Shown one piece after another: positions 47,086 through 56,105 of a stretch of DNA of 64,000 nt. Location: positions 490,435 to 554,434 of the forward strand of contig BPJU01000002.1 in NCBI GenBank assembly GCA_026004775.1. The letters run 5' to 3'. The notes under the pieces were generated by a model. It saw only the letters and a list, made by a program, of their open reading frames with translations. It was not told the DNA's origin and ran no database searches. Position 1 is the first letter of the stretch. The number at the start of each line of letters is the position of its first letter. The translations under genes and the position numbers were made by a program. This stretch comes from Pirellulaceae bacterium (GTDB lineage Bacteria; Planctomycetota; Planctomycetia; Pirellulales; Pirellulaceae).

Positions 47086-48000
47086 ATGGTGCGGGAACGG
47101 CGACGATTCTTTCGAATCCGAGCCATCGGCAACGTAACGGCCGTATTGAAACTCCCCCAGGGTACCTGGTCCGGCCAACTGCTGGACCATTCGGCCAGCG
47201 GATTCGGTGCCGTGTTTGCCGGTCAACTGCCGGTCGTCCAGGGTCAGGCCGGCCAGTTGGACGCTCTGGGAGCGCATTTCCAAGTGCAGGTGTGCCGGGT
47301 TGAATATCGTGGTGGCGCCACGATTTTGGGGCTGGAGCGGCTGGCTGACTTGATCGGCCCGGAGGAGACGCAAGTGCTGCGGACACGGGGGGCTACCTTT
47401 TTAACATGTGCACCACGAGCCGTTGTCCGGGGAATGACCTGGTTTGGCATCACGGTGGCCGCTCTGCTGGCGGTCGCGATCTGGTGCAGTTCGTGGCTGA
47501 TCCAGCATTCGCGTTTCGCGTTGCCCGAACTTCCCGCGTCAAGCTTCAGACAGCGGGAGTCAGCCGGGGACAACCGCGCGGCGAGACCTCCGCAGCCGCA
47601 TGGGCAGCCGGATGGTGCTCTGCGGATCGTACCCGCTTCGGAGCGCCCGCCGGCCTCCGATAGCCTCCAACGCAGTATGCCGGTCGTGGTGCTTGGAAAT
47701 GAATTCCACATGGCGCCGGAATTCGGCAAGCTAGTCGTCGCCAAGACACGGGTGGTCGAGTTCCTTGCCTCCCCGGACGTTGCCCGGCATCTGGGGTTGA
47801 CGCGAGAGCAACAAGAAAAAATTGCTCGGTTGGTGAAGCAGTCGGCGGATAACCTCAATTCAGGTGCGCCTCCGGGTGAAAATCCGGATAGCTGGTGTTT
47901 GAAGACGGTGCAGCGAGCCTATGACGAGGTATTGGCGGTACTCGAGCCCCATCAGCGCGACCTTCTCCAGCGCGTTCTCAGCTATGCCGGCTCGCCGTAA
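47086..48000 (+). CDS. PilZ-domain protein with membrane anchor
   Basis: 304 residues. The N-terminal PilZ domain (about 5-105) has both c-di-GMP-binding motifs: RxxxR (residues 6-10, in 'RRRFFR') and D/NxSxxG (residues 34-39, 'DHSASG'). A membrane helix lies at about 114-137 ('MTWFGITVAALLAVAIW'). The rest is a Pro/Arg-rich linker and a helical C-terminal domain ('TREQQEKIARLVKQSADNL', 'YDEVLAVLEPHQRDLLQRVL') that may be the output module. Binding of c-di-GMP is inferred from the motifs. It converges on the HAD gene 26 nt away. Confidence 0.8.
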   Translation: MVRERRRFFRIRAIGNVTAVLKLPQGTWSGQLLDHSASGFGAVFAGQLPVVQGQAGQLDALGAHFQVQVCRVEYRGGATILGLERLADLIGPEETQVLRTRGATFLTCAPRAVVRGMTWFGITVAALLAVAIWCSSWLIQHSRFALPELPASSFRQRESAGDNRAARPPQPHGQPDGALRIVPASERPPASDSLQRSMPVVVLGNEFHMAPEFGKLVVAKTRVVEFLASPDVARHLGLTREQQEKIARLVKQSADNLNSGAPPGENPDSWCLKTVQRAYDEVLAVLEPHQRDLLQRVLSYAGSP

Positions 48001-48025
48001 AATTCGCCGCTAAATTTCCTGGTGC

Positions 48026-48778
48026 TCATTGCGTTGTTTCGGAAGCGGCCACACCGGTCAGGTCGAATGGCCGTCCGGTCGAATGGGCCAGTAGTTGCCA
48101 TAGCCGCGGATCAAGGAGGCTGTCGACTACCAGGCGGGCCCCGGGATAGCGGTGGTGGCGGTTATGCGGTCCCGGAACAGCCACCGTACAACTGCCGGCC
48201 GCCACGGCGGCCTGACAACCCAGTTGACTGTCCTCCAGGACCAGCATCTGCGAAGGCAAGATGCCGAGCCTCCCAGCGGCAGTGACGTAGATTTCCGGAT
48301 GCGGTTTGCCGTGTGTCACATCTTCACAAGTCAGAACGAAGGCGAACCGCTCGACAAGCCCGAACTGACCCAGCACGCGGTGGGCGAAACTGCGGCGGCT
48401 GCTGGTCGCCACGGCCCGCGGCATCCGGTGCCTTTCCAATGTTTCCAGCAACGCCAGAACGCCGGGCATCGGCCGCAGCCGTGTCGGTAGCAGTTCGTCA
48501 AAAATCTCCGCGGTTTCTTGTTGCAATTGGGCTACGGTGGCGTCCAAACCATACCAGTCGATCATGATTTGCAACGCCACGGGACTGGGCCGCCCCATCA
48601 TCTGATCCAGCAAAGCCTGTTCGATGCGGTGGCCGCGGCGGCGAACCAGCCGATCGCCTACTTCCACGTAAAGTTCCTCGGTGTTGAAAAGCAGACCGTC
48701 CAGATCGAATACCACGGCCCGAATCGGCTCGGGCCATTTCAGCTCGCCGCCCGAAGCAGCCGCCCTATTATCGTTCAT
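48026..48778 (-). CDS. HAD-superfamily phosphatase (beta-phosphoglucomutase-like)
   Basis: 250 residues. HAD motifs: 'AVVFDLDGLLFNTEELY' (nucleophile Asp and acid/base Asp), 'AVATSSRR' (motif II Ser), the Lys of 'THGKPHPEIY' and 'LVLEDSQLGCQAAVAAG' (motif IV). A four-helix cap (about 30-95) fits subfamily IA, so sugar-phosphate phosphatase or beta-phosphoglucomutase activity is likely. The frame is open 41 codons further upstream; the ATG at 48778 begins 10-20 residues before the first motif as usual. Confidence 0.9.
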   Translation of the reverse strand: MNDNRAAASGGELKWPEPIRAVVFDLDGLLFNTEELYVEVGDRLVRRRGHRIEQALLDQMMGRPSPVALQIMIDWYGLDATVAQLQQETAEIFDELLPTRLRPMPGVLALLETLERHRMPRAVATSSRRSFAHRVLGQFGLVERFAFVLTCEDVTHGKPHPEIYVTAAGRLGILPSQMLVLEDSQLGCQAAVAAGSCTVAVPGPHNRHHRYPGARLVVDSLLDPRLWQLLAHSTGRPFDLTGVAASETTQ

Positions 48779-48942
48779 ATTTGAGCCCACCGTACCGGCA
48801 CCACTCTCCCAAGTTTCCCCGGAACGATCATCTCCTTGCTCCCCTGGCATCGTTGCGAATAGCCGGCGATCTGTAAAGGCCGGACCACCCCGGCAGGGCA
48901 CGCCGGCTGTTCGGATCCGCTACAATAACGGCGTCCCTAATG

Positions 48943-49039
48943 GGACAGCGCCATTTTGACAAACTGCGCAAGGCTTGCCCGGCGCAAGCCCTGAATGGGA
49001 GATGCGCCATTTTAACTATTTCCTAAAACGGCGCTGTCC
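48943..49039. repeat. 97-bp MITE-like element with terminal inverted repeats
   Basis: Left end ggacagcgccatttt (48943-48957) and right end aaaacggcgctgtcc (49025-49039) are inverted repeats with one mismatch. Inside, aggcttgcccggcgcaagcc (48971-48990) forms a second hairpin, and 'gcgccattttaac' (49004-49016) repeats the end motif. No ORF. It lies 34 nt upstream of the DUF3754 gene and may carry or affect its promoter. Confidence 0.7.
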
Positions 49040-49072
49040 AACTAAGAGGGCATATTGAGTGGAGGACGCCTC

Positions 49073-50347
49073 ATGTCACAACTTCCCCCTTGGGCCAGGC
49101 GCCCCATTGCCGATGAAGCGGACCGGTTGCTGGCCGATGCACCGCGATCGGAACGCGAACAATTTATCCCGCTTCGCCATCAGACGCTGTTCGGACTGTT
49201 GCTGTATCGACCCGAACTATCGCCATCCGACAGGCGTCTTTTCCGCGAGTTGCTCCGGCAACTGCGAGCCCAGGTGGCCGCCGAACTGGAGCCGATTGCC
49301 TTGCGTTTGAGCGCCGCCTATGCGCCGTTTGATCCGGATGACGATACCTGCTCGGTGGAAGATTTTTCGGAGGCGGAGCTGCGACTGCTCCGGCGAGAAC
49401 TGTTCGAGTCGGTGTTGGAGCTGTTGCGGCGCGGGAACTACCGGCAGCTCTCTCGTGTCGAAATCGAGCAGTCGCTGGAGATAGCTACCGAATGGGGACT
49501 TTATCTGCATATCGACTTTTCCGTATTCGATCGGCTGGAGGTGTTTGCACGGGGCAACGTGCTGGGTAGCCAAAGCCGCCGGCAGTGGTTTCCTCCGTTC
49601 CGTAAAGTGGAAGTCTCGGTGCCGATCTATCAGCGGCTGGTCGTGATGTTTTCGTTGCGGCATAACCGAGGCTTGAATGCAGCCGTAGATACCAACGCCG
49701 TCTATCTAAAACTTTTCAAAAATATTCCCACGGCAGATGTCGACATGCTGCTACCTTCCAGCCGGATACGTCTGACCCTGTTGGACCACGGGCGAATCTT
49801 TCTGCCGACAATTTCGGGAGTGGTAGTCACCATTGTCAAGATCGTCAAAGGAGCGGTATTCGCCGCACTTACCGGTAGTCTGTGGGGATTGATCGGGTTT
49901 TTCGTATTCGTATTTGGTACCATCGGATATGGTTTGCGGAGTTTTTTTGGATATTTGCATACCAAGGATAAATACCAATTGCACCTCACGCGAAACTTAT
50001 ACTATCAGAATCTTGATAACAATGCTGGTGTTTTTCATCGGCTAGTGGATGACGCCAGAGAGCAGGAATTGCGTGAAGCAATGCTGGCGTACTATGTGCT
50101 GTGGAAGTTGGCCCCGCCGGAAGGTTTTTCACGGGAAGAGCTGGACGAGGCAGCGGAGCGGCTGCTGCGGGAATTGCTCGAGATGGATGTTGATTTCGAG
50201 GTCGATGATGCTGTCGAAAAACTCCGTCGCTTCGGGCTGTTGCAAGAACTGCCCAACGGAAAGTTTACGGTGATTGTTCCGGAAGGACTCTCCGCGAAGG
50301 TTTATCGGCCGTCCAATTGGGCGGGTCAGTGGGGAGGCGGCCAGTGA
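49073..50347 (+). CDS. DUF3754 (TMEM143-like) membrane protein
   Basis: 424 residues from an ATG with a GGAGG site 7 nt upstream. The N-terminal part is helical and charged. The middle 'WFPPFRKVEVSVPIYQRLVVMFSLR' with 'VDTNAVYLKLFKNIPTADVDMLLPSSRIRLTLLDHGRIFLPTISGVV' is the DUF3754 signature shared with mitochondrial TMEM143. Two membrane segments (about 255-300) follow, then 'HTKDKYQLHLTRNLYYQNLDNNAGVFHRLVDDAREQELREAMLAYYVLWK'. The function of the family is unknown. The stop overlaps the symporter start (GTGA), so they are translationally coupled. Confidence 0.88.
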   Translation: MSQLPPWARRPIADEADRLLADAPRSEREQFIPLRHQTLFGLLLYRPELSPSDRRLFRELLRQLRAQVAAELEPIALRLSAAYAPFDPDDDTCSVEDFSEAELRLLRRELFESVLELLRRGNYRQLSRVEIEQSLEIATEWGLYLHIDFSVFDRLEVFARGNVLGSQSRRQWFPPFRKVEVSVPIYQRLVVMFSLRHNRGLNAAVDTNAVYLKLFKNIPTADVDMLLPSSRIRLTLLDHGRIFLPTISGVVVTIVKIVKGAVFAALTGSLWGLIGFFVFVFGTIGYGLRSFFGYLHTKDKYQLHLTRNLYYQNLDNNAGVFHRLVDDAREQELREAMLAYYVLWKLAPPEGFSREELDEAAERLLRELLEMDVDFEVDDAVEKLRRFGLLQELPNGKFTVIVPEGLSAKVYRPSNWAGQWGGGQ

Positions 50348-51804
50348 CACTGCTCGATTATTGGGTGGTCGGCCTGTACCTGGCGGTAACGCTCATTCTT
50401 GGGGTAGGGATAGTTCGCCGCTCGCGGGATCTGGACGACTATTTGCTGGCGGGCCGGTCGCTGCCGGGCTGGTTGCTGTTGGGCTCGATCGTCGCTACCG
50501 AAACCAGCACTGTGACGTTTTTGAGCATTCCGGGGATGAGTTATGCCGCGGGTGGGGACATGAGATTCTTGCAATTGGCGGCCGGCTTCGTCGTGGGGCG
50601 GCTGCTGGTGGCTTGGCTGCTCTTGCCCCTCTATTTCGCCGGTCGCCTTCGATCGGCTTATCAGGCTCTGGCCGAACGACTGGGGAGCCCTGCCAAACAC
50701 ATGGCGGCCGTGGTGTTCCTGATCACGCGAAATCTGGCCGACGGATTGCGGTTGTTCCTTACCGGCCTGATGTGGACACAGATCGTAGGCGGGTCACTGG
50801 AGACGGCTCTGCTGTTAATAGCCGGCGTGACCGTTGTGTATACTTGGGCCGGCGGCCTGCGGTCCGTAGTGTGGAACGACTGCGTGCAGTTGGTGGTTTA
50901 CGTGGCAGGAGCCCTATTGGCGATGGCGATTATTTTTGAAGCGCTGCCAGGCGGATTCCGGGAAGTGGTCGCCTTCGCCTCCCAGCAGGGGAAGCTCCGA
51001 ATCTGGTACACAACCTGGGACGTTTCCATGCCGTACACAGCCGCTGCCGGATTGATCGGCGGCGCATTCTTGAGCCTGGCCACCCACGGTGCCGACCAGA
51101 TGATGGTACAGCGGTATTTGAGCGCCCGATCCCGGCGGGATGCCACCCTGGCGGTGGTGGCAAGCGGGATAGTGGTGTTCGCCCAGTTCGCCCTCTTCTT
51201 GTTCGTGGGGATCGGGTTGGCGGCCTACTTCGACGCTTTCCCGCCTGGTTCGCCCATCGAGCGGCCCGATGCGGCGCTGGCGACCTTCATTGCCACTTCG
51301 CTGCCGGCCGGCATTCGCGGACTGTTGCTCGCCGCAGCTCTGGCAGCCGCCATGTCGACCCTGTCCAGTTCCCTGGCCGCTTCAGTCACTACAGCCATCG
51401 TGGATGTTGCCGCGCCGTTGGGGTGGATCCAGCCCGATACGCCCGGCAAACTTCCGCTGTTCTGGAGCCGGGCGGCGGTAGTGGTTTTCGCGGCGGTCCA
51501 AGTGGCCGTCGCGTGGTTGGCCCCCTACTTCACACAACACGTGATCGATGCCGTGCTGGCGATAGCCAATTTTTCCACCAGTGTCCTGCTGGGACTTTTT
51601 TTGCTGGCTGCTGGCCGGAGGAGCTTCCATCCGTGGGCAGCCGTGGCCGGCATGACACTGGCTTTGGCCATTATGAGCCTGATCGCCTTCTTCTCGCCGC
51701 TGGCGTGGACCTGGTACGGCATCCTGGGGGCTTTGTTGACTGCGAGCCTGACGCTGATCGTGGATCAAGCCGTTACGGGCCATTCGACGTTGCCGTCGGA
51801 CTGA
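50344..51804 (+). CDS. Sodium:solute symporter (SSS family)
   Basis: 486 residues with about 13 hydrophobic segments. GTG start overlaps the upstream stop in GTGA and has a GGAGG site. SSS family features: 'DLDDYLLAGRSLPGWLLLGSIVATETSTVTFLSIPGMSYA', 'YTWAGGLRSVVWNDCVQLVVYVAGALLAM', 'ATHGADQMMVQRYLSARSRRDATLAVVASGIVVF' and 'LLLAAALAAAMSTLSSSLAASVTTAIVD'. The last is the LeuT-fold TM8 with the sodium-site Ser/Thr. Substrate unknown; sugars, sialic acid, amino acids or nucleosides are possible. Its 3' end overlaps truD on the other strand by 32 nt. Confidence 0.93.
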   Translation: MTLLDYWVVGLYLAVTLILGVGIVRRSRDLDDYLLAGRSLPGWLLLGSIVATETSTVTFLSIPGMSYAAGGDMRFLQLAAGFVVGRLLVAWLLLPLYFAGRLRSAYQALAERLGSPAKHMAAVVFLITRNLADGLRLFLTGLMWTQIVGGSLETALLLIAGVTVVYTWAGGLRSVVWNDCVQLVVYVAGALLAMAIIFEALPGGFREVVAFASQQGKLRIWYTTWDVSMPYTAAAGLIGGAFLSLATHGADQMMVQRYLSARSRRDATLAVVASGIVVFAQFALFLFVGIGLAAYFDAFPPGSPIERPDAALATFIATSLPAGIRGLLLAAALAAAMSTLSSSLAASVTTAIVDVAAPLGWIQPDTPGKLPLFWSRAAVVVFAAVQVAVAWLAPYFTQHVIDAVLAIANFSTSVLLGLFLLAAGRRSFHPWAAVAGMTLALAIMSLIAFFSPLAWTWYGILGALLTASLTLIVDQAVTGHSTLPSD

Positions 51805-53005
51805 CCGGCAGCGTTTTTTCCTGTGCCGGCGACGTTCCGGAGTCTTCCATGCTGGCGTACCGCAATACCAGCGTGGCGAATGCTCCTCGAGGCAACTGGC
51901 AGTCGACCACCAGTGCGCGCCGCCCGGCATGCAACTGGTCCGGCTCCACATGCTGGTCGAACGAAACCGGCTTGACCCACACGGCGCGTTCGGTACGCGA
52001 AAAGAACGAGTCGCGCGGGTACTTCACGCGCAACTGCCGGCGCTCCAGGCCGCGCAGCTTCAACAATTCGTCGAGTTTGGCCTCCAGCCACGGTTCGGAC
52101 GGCCAACTTCGGGCGCTGGGAAGCGGGATCGCGGTGGCCAGATCGCCGGCCGCCGGTAGCTCAGCCTGCCAGTCCGGCACTGCTAAAGATTGACCGGCAA
52201 CCTCCAACCAGCGCACCGGCTGGCCTTCCAATCGGTGTTCCAGCCAGCACGATGCCAGTGCATTCCACAGATAGCTCTGAAAAGCCGACAGGTAGATGCG
52301 TCGCAAGGTAACCGGTATCAGAGCGAAGGCATGCCGGTAGTCGCCCGGGTGTTCAGCCAGATAGCGAACCACGCGCCGGCGGATCGGATGGCTCAGGCCG
52401 CTCAACTCGTCCCACCGCCCCCAGGCCAAGCGCAACCACTGTTTTTCCATCCGCTCGCGGCTGGTGTCGTGACGATACGCGGCGGCCAGAGCCAGCCAGA
52501 GAGCCCGTTCGTACTGCCCAAGGCACCACGCTTCGGCTACGAATGCATCCGGAAACCCCAGCGATCCGAACCGCTGCTCGTCAAAATAGTTGGGCCATCC
52601 TCGTGCTGCGGCCTGCTCCAGACGCCGCCGAAGCTCATCCGCACGGCGGCGAGTCAGCTTGCGGACGACAATCCGGAACGTATTGGCAAGGATGTCGTCC
52701 GGGCGGATGGCTCGGTCTGTTTGCCCCACGTATTCGACGGAGATGCGTGCCTGTTGCAACGAGCGTCGCGGACCATGGAGGATCGTGATGTATTGGGTGG
52801 CGACGGCATGGCGATCTTTCAATCCGGCCCAGGCGATCCGTTCCGGTCGCACCCCCCACCGCTTACTGAGAGCCGCCAGCAGCTCGGGCGTGCCTACCCC
52901 CACTTTCCGGATCCGGTAGAGGGCGTACGGGCCGTCGCAACAGGCCAAACCGATCTCTTCGCTGACCTGGAAATCTTCCGGCACAGTCCGTAACGCCAGT
53001 TTCAT
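51773..53005 (-). CDS. truD: tRNA pseudouridine(13) synthase TruD
   Basis: 410 residues. The family motif 'AWAGLKDRHAVATQYITI' contains the catalytic Asp (GLKDRxA) at about 83. Other TruD parts: 'RTVPEDFQVSEE' at the N-terminus, 'ANTFRIVVRKL', 'WPNYFDEQRFG' and 'LSAFQSYLWNALASCWL'. The insertion domain (TRUD) is readable between about 150 and 310. It modifies U13 of tRNA. Convergent with the symporter gene and overlapping it by 32 nt at the 3' ends. Confidence 0.95.
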   Translation of the reverse strand: MKLALRTVPEDFQVSEEIGLACCDGPYALYRIRKVGVGTPELLAALSKRWGVRPERIAWAGLKDRHAVATQYITILHGPRRSLQQARISVEYVGQTDRAIRPDDILANTFRIVVRKLTRRRADELRRRLEQAAARGWPNYFDEQRFGSLGFPDAFVAEAWCLGQYERALWLALAAAYRHDTSRERMEKQWLRLAWGRWDELSGLSHPIRRRVVRYLAEHPGDYRHAFALIPVTLRRIYLSAFQSYLWNALASCWLEHRLEGQPVRWLEVAGQSLAVPDWQAELPAAGDLATAIPLPSARSWPSEPWLEAKLDELLKLRGLERRQLRVKYPRDSFFSRTERAVWVKPVSFDQHVEPDQLHAGRRALVVDCQLPRGAFATLVLRYASMEDSGTSPAQEKTLPVSPTATSNGP

Positions 53006-53038
53006 ATGATCCTTTCAAGTAGCGGCGAATTAGCCAGG

Positions 53039-53125
53039 CGGGTGGGGAGGGATTCGAACCCCCGGTACCCGTATGGGTACAGCAGTTTTCAAGACTGCCG
53101 CCTTCGACCGCTCGGCCACCCACCC
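53039..53125 (-). tRNA. tRNA-Ser (anticodon UGA)
   Basis: 87 nt. The acceptor stem GGGTGGG pairs with CCCACCC. The D arm holds GGCCGAGCGG. The anticodon stem GCAGT/ACTGC encloses CTTGAAA, with anticodon TGA at 53089-53091. A long variable arm (TACCC...GGGTA) marks a class II tRNA. T arm GGGTTCGAATCCC. No encoded CCA (discriminator G followed by CCT). Confidence 0.96.
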
Positions 53126-53527
53126 GTGTATCTTTCATTCTAATGGTCGCTGCCAGAGCGACAACGGCCGTTTTCGCTCACCAGGACCGTTGCGCCGTAC
53201 AGACTTGTCGCAGAATACCAGCCGGCGCAGGCAGCAAAGATTCTTTTCGGCCGGTCTGCACCCCGGCTCGGTACACACGCTACACGGCCGCTGGTTACCC
53301 GGCCGTTCCATGGGTTCTTGCTCGACCAACCCATACTGCCGAAGAATCGTTACCCCACGGGTTAGGACTGTACGCGTCCGAACAACGGAGCGGCTGGTGG
53401 TTGCGGCCGTTAATCTGTAACGCTGCGGCAAGTTATTTCGAACCAGGAAAGCCGGTCAATCCCGGGACACTCCCTATCCGATGGCAATTGCTGGGGGAGA
53501 CGTCGGTTGTTGGCGACGAATGCAGCT
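53126..53527. other. Intergenic region upstream of tRNA-Ser
   Basis: About 400 nt. A minus-strand frame (53135-53431) is Cys-rich in its middle ('CSVCTEPGC', 'CCLRRLVFC') but has no ribosome site or known family. It runs into the tRNA promoter area, so I do not call it. Confidence 0.4.
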
Positions 53528-53791
53528 ATGAGTGACCACAGTGTGACGGAATTGATTCGGAGAAAAATACGGCGGCTTTTCGAGCAGTGCGGCGTGGCGG
53601 CGGACCAGCCGATTCACGAGACACTGCTGGTGCGAGGTGGCTACTTCTGTGGGCGTCGATTTCATTGCGGCGGGATGAATGCCGTCTGGTTCATTGAAGA
53701 AAACCAGATCAAGCTGTACGGCGACGACGGCAAACTATTGACCGTGCGCAATGCCTGGGACGAAACCTCGGCAGTCGAGCGGGCTGCGTAG
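53528..53791 (+). CDS. Small conserved-looking hypothetical protein
   Basis: 87 residues from the ATG at 53528 (a TTG start 7 codons earlier is possible). The protein has a helical N-terminal half ('SVTELIRRKIRRLFEQCGV') and a beta-rich second half ('ETLLVRGGYFCGRRFHCGGMNAVWFIEENQIKLYGDDGKLL'). The charged, compact composition and absence of a signal suggest a small cytoplasmic protein. I do not recognise the family; the look is of a planctomycete lineage-specific gene. Confidence 0.65.
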   Translation: MSDHSVTELIRRKIRRLFEQCGVAADQPIHETLLVRGGYFCGRRFHCGGMNAVWFIEENQIKLYGDDGKLLTVRNAWDETSAVERAA

Positions 53792-53871
53792 CCCAGAATC
53801 TGTCGGCTGTTGCCACACATCTTGAGCCTGTCTACGACGCGCGGCATCTACTGACCACGATACTCAGCCGG

Positions 53872-54276
53872 TCACGTTCCGCTGACCAACTGCCAGATCT
53901 GAGGGCTGGCCAGTTCCAGGCTGTTGCCGGCCGGATCGCGAAAGTACAGCGAGCGTCCCCCGTGGGGCCATCCCACGCTCAATTCAATGGCTACGCCTTG
54001 GCTTTCCAAATGGTCACGCCACGCATCCAGTTCCTCATCCGGCACCGCGAAGGCGACGTGGCCGGGTCCAACGGCTCCGTGCGGAGGAAGCTCGCCGCCC
54101 GTATGGCTGGCTTCCGGCCGAAATAACAATAACATTTGATTGCCGCAGCGAAAAAAGCAGTGCCGGCCGGGCTGCTCCGAGTGGAACTCCAAGCCCAGGA
54201 CCGATTCGTAAAAATCCCTTGCCGCTTCCAAGTTGTCGACGTACAGGCAAGTCTCCAACACACCCCGGATTTTCAT
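53872..54276 (-). CDS. Glyoxalase/VOC-superfamily protein
   Basis: 134 residues from the ATG; GTG codons at 54282 and 54288 are also possible, and the GGAG site fits 54282 better. VOC fold: 'VLETCLYVDNLEAARDFYESVLGLEFH', 'HCFFRCGNQMLLLF' and 'GHVAFAVPDEELDAWRDHLESQGVAIE', ending 'SLYFRDPAGNSLELA'. The metal-ligand positions His (in 'PGHVAFAV') and Glu (in 'NSLELA') are present. Could be a lyase, dioxygenase or resistance protein; the substrate is unknown. Confidence 0.88.
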   Translation of the reverse strand: MKIRGVLETCLYVDNLEAARDFYESVLGLEFHSEQPGRHCFFRCGNQMLLLFRPEASHTGGELPPHGAVGPGHVAFAVPDEELDAWRDHLESQGVAIELSVGWPHGGRSLYFRDPAGNSLELASPQIWQLVSGT

Positions 54277-54528
54277 TGCCACATCCACGGCTCCTGGAAG
54301 TCACGTACTGGAGCTATCAAGTCGAAAACGTTCTGGCCACGGACAATCGTTTGCTTACCGATACAATCGCCGTTTTCACTACCACCGTCAATTACCACAT
54401 GGTCCCTACGTTTTCACCTCGTGCTTCTCGGCATGTTGAGCGATCGTTTTCTCACGACCGTTCCGGCCGTCTCATAATTGGATAAGCAATCGGGGGAAAG
54501 CCGCCCCTACGGTGAGGGACAGGTTAAC

Positions 54529-56082
54529 ATGATCAGTAACGTTGAGCGCGGCATCACCAGATCTCTGCCCCAGGATGCTACCCCCTCGTGGGGAGTGCGT
54601 GATGTTCTGCGCCTGCTTTTTCGTCACAAACGCAAATCGGCAGGTGTGATGGGACTGGTGCTGCTGCTGACGTTTGTCGGTCTCATGGTGGCACCACGTA
54701 CGTATGTCTCCGAAGCAAAGCTTTTCATTCGGATTGGCCGCGAGAGCGTTTCGCTCGACCCGGCAGCCGCCGTCGGCACTACAGTGTCACTCCAGGATTC
54801 TCGCGAAACCGAAATCCGTTCGGTCATTGACGTATTGCAAAGCCGCGTGCTGTTGGAGAAGGTGGTCCAGCGTTTGGGGGCGGCGACGATATTGGGACAC
54901 GATCAGAGTTCGTCTCCGGGCGCTTCGGACTCCGGCGGCCGGCACTTCTTTAACCCCCGCCAACTGGCCAAGACCGTACTCGGCTGGTTTATTCGCCTGG
55001 ACACCGTATCGCCCGAGGAACAGGCGGTGCGCGTATTGCAGCGCACGATCTGGGCCGAGGCTGCCAAGAAATCCAGCGTCGTATCGGTCTGGTGCAAGGC
55101 AGGATCGCCTCACCTGGCACAGCGGATATTGCAGACGCTGGTCGAGCTGTACCGCGACCAGCATGTGGCGGTGAATGCCACCGAGTCGCGAGCTTTTTTT
55201 GAAAAACAAGCAGACCAATTGAGAGCCGAGTTGTTGAAGGCCACTCAGGAACTTGGCGAACTAAAAAGCCGCCTGGGAATCACTTCTGTGGCCGACCAGC
55301 GACAGCTTCTGGAGTCGCAACTTACGGCACTGGCCAAAGACATACACGACACAGCCGCCGCGTTGTCGGCCGCCGAACGGCGGTTGGCCGCACTGCGCAG
55401 CTCGAGCAGCGACGAAGGACAGGACGACTCGGACGGCCTGATTGCCACCAGCCAGACGGCTGTTGACCAGATGCGCGACACACTCTACCGGCTACAGATC
55501 CAGGAAGGTGAGCTTCAGGCAAAGTACCAACCGGAACACCCGGCGCTGATGGCTGTACGTGAGCAAGTGCGGGACGTGGAAGCGATCTTGCGGCGGCAAG
55601 CTATCAAGATGGAACGAGCCCAAATCGAGACGCTGCGGGCCCGGCTGGAATCGCTGGAAAAAAGCCGCAATCAGGCCCAAGCAGAACTGCTCGAACTGAA
55701 CCAGAACGAGGTGATCGTCGCCCAGTTGGAGCGGCGCGTGGAACTGCTCCGCAATACCTATCAAAAATATTCGGAACTTGCCGAACAAGCGCGTGTGGCC
55801 CAGGCATTGGATCAGGAGCGGGTTACCAACGTGAAAGTGGTCCAGCCGGCGAGCTTCGTATCGAAAGCAGCCAGTCCCAAACTTTCGATCGTATTGTCTT
55901 TGGGCGTGATAGCCGCCCTGTTCGGTGGGCTGACAGTGGCCGTGGTGGCGGAACTTCTTGACTCGACGTTCCAAACCGCCGAACAAGTCGAACGGGCTCT
56001 GTATCTGCCGGTCCTGGTGTCGATCCCGAAATTCCGCCCGGAATACCTCCAGCCTGTCGATGCAAAGTTACAGCGAACGTGA
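54529..56082 (+). CDS. Polysaccharide co-polymerase / chain-length determinant (Wzz/GumC type)
   Basis: 517 residues. An N-terminal membrane helix lies at about 41-62. A Wzz domain follows ('YVSEAKLFIRIGRESVSLDP', 'EIRSVIDVLQSRVLLEKVVQRLG'). A long coiled coil covers about 220-420 ('RAELLKATQELGELKSRLG', 'MERAQIETLRARLESLEKSRNQ'). A second membrane helix is near 455-480. No ATPase domain is attached; the next gene supplies it. Such proteins set chain length in Wzx/Wzy-type exopolysaccharide export. The ATG at 54529 follows an AGGGACAGG site. It is the first gene of a five-gene operon running to 60644. Confidence 0.9.
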   Translation: MISNVERGITRSLPQDATPSWGVRDVLRLLFRHKRKSAGVMGLVLLLTFVGLMVAPRTYVSEAKLFIRIGRESVSLDPAAAVGTTVSLQDSRETEIRSVIDVLQSRVLLEKVVQRLGAATILGHDQSSSPGASDSGGRHFFNPRQLAKTVLGWFIRLDTVSPEEQAVRVLQRTIWAEAAKKSSVVSVWCKAGSPHLAQRILQTLVELYRDQHVAVNATESRAFFEKQADQLRAELLKATQELGELKSRLGITSVADQRQLLESQLTALAKDIHDTAAALSAAERRLAALRSSSSDEGQDDSDGLIATSQTAVDQMRDTLYRLQIQEGELQAKYQPEHPALMAVREQVRDVEAILRRQAIKMERAQIETLRARLESLEKSRNQAQAELLELNQNEVIVAQLERRVELLRNTYQKYSELAEQARVAQALDQERVTNVKVVQPASFVSKAASPKLSIVLSLGVIAALFGGLTVAVVAELLDSTFQTAEQVERALYLPVLVSIPKFRPEYLQPVDAKLQRT

Positions 56083-56105
56083 ATCACACGTGATGGTGGA
56101 GTGGC

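Noticed and set aside
53135-53431. Cys-rich 98-codon minus-strand frame
   Set aside because: No ribosome site, no known family and it abuts the tRNA; kept as intergenic.
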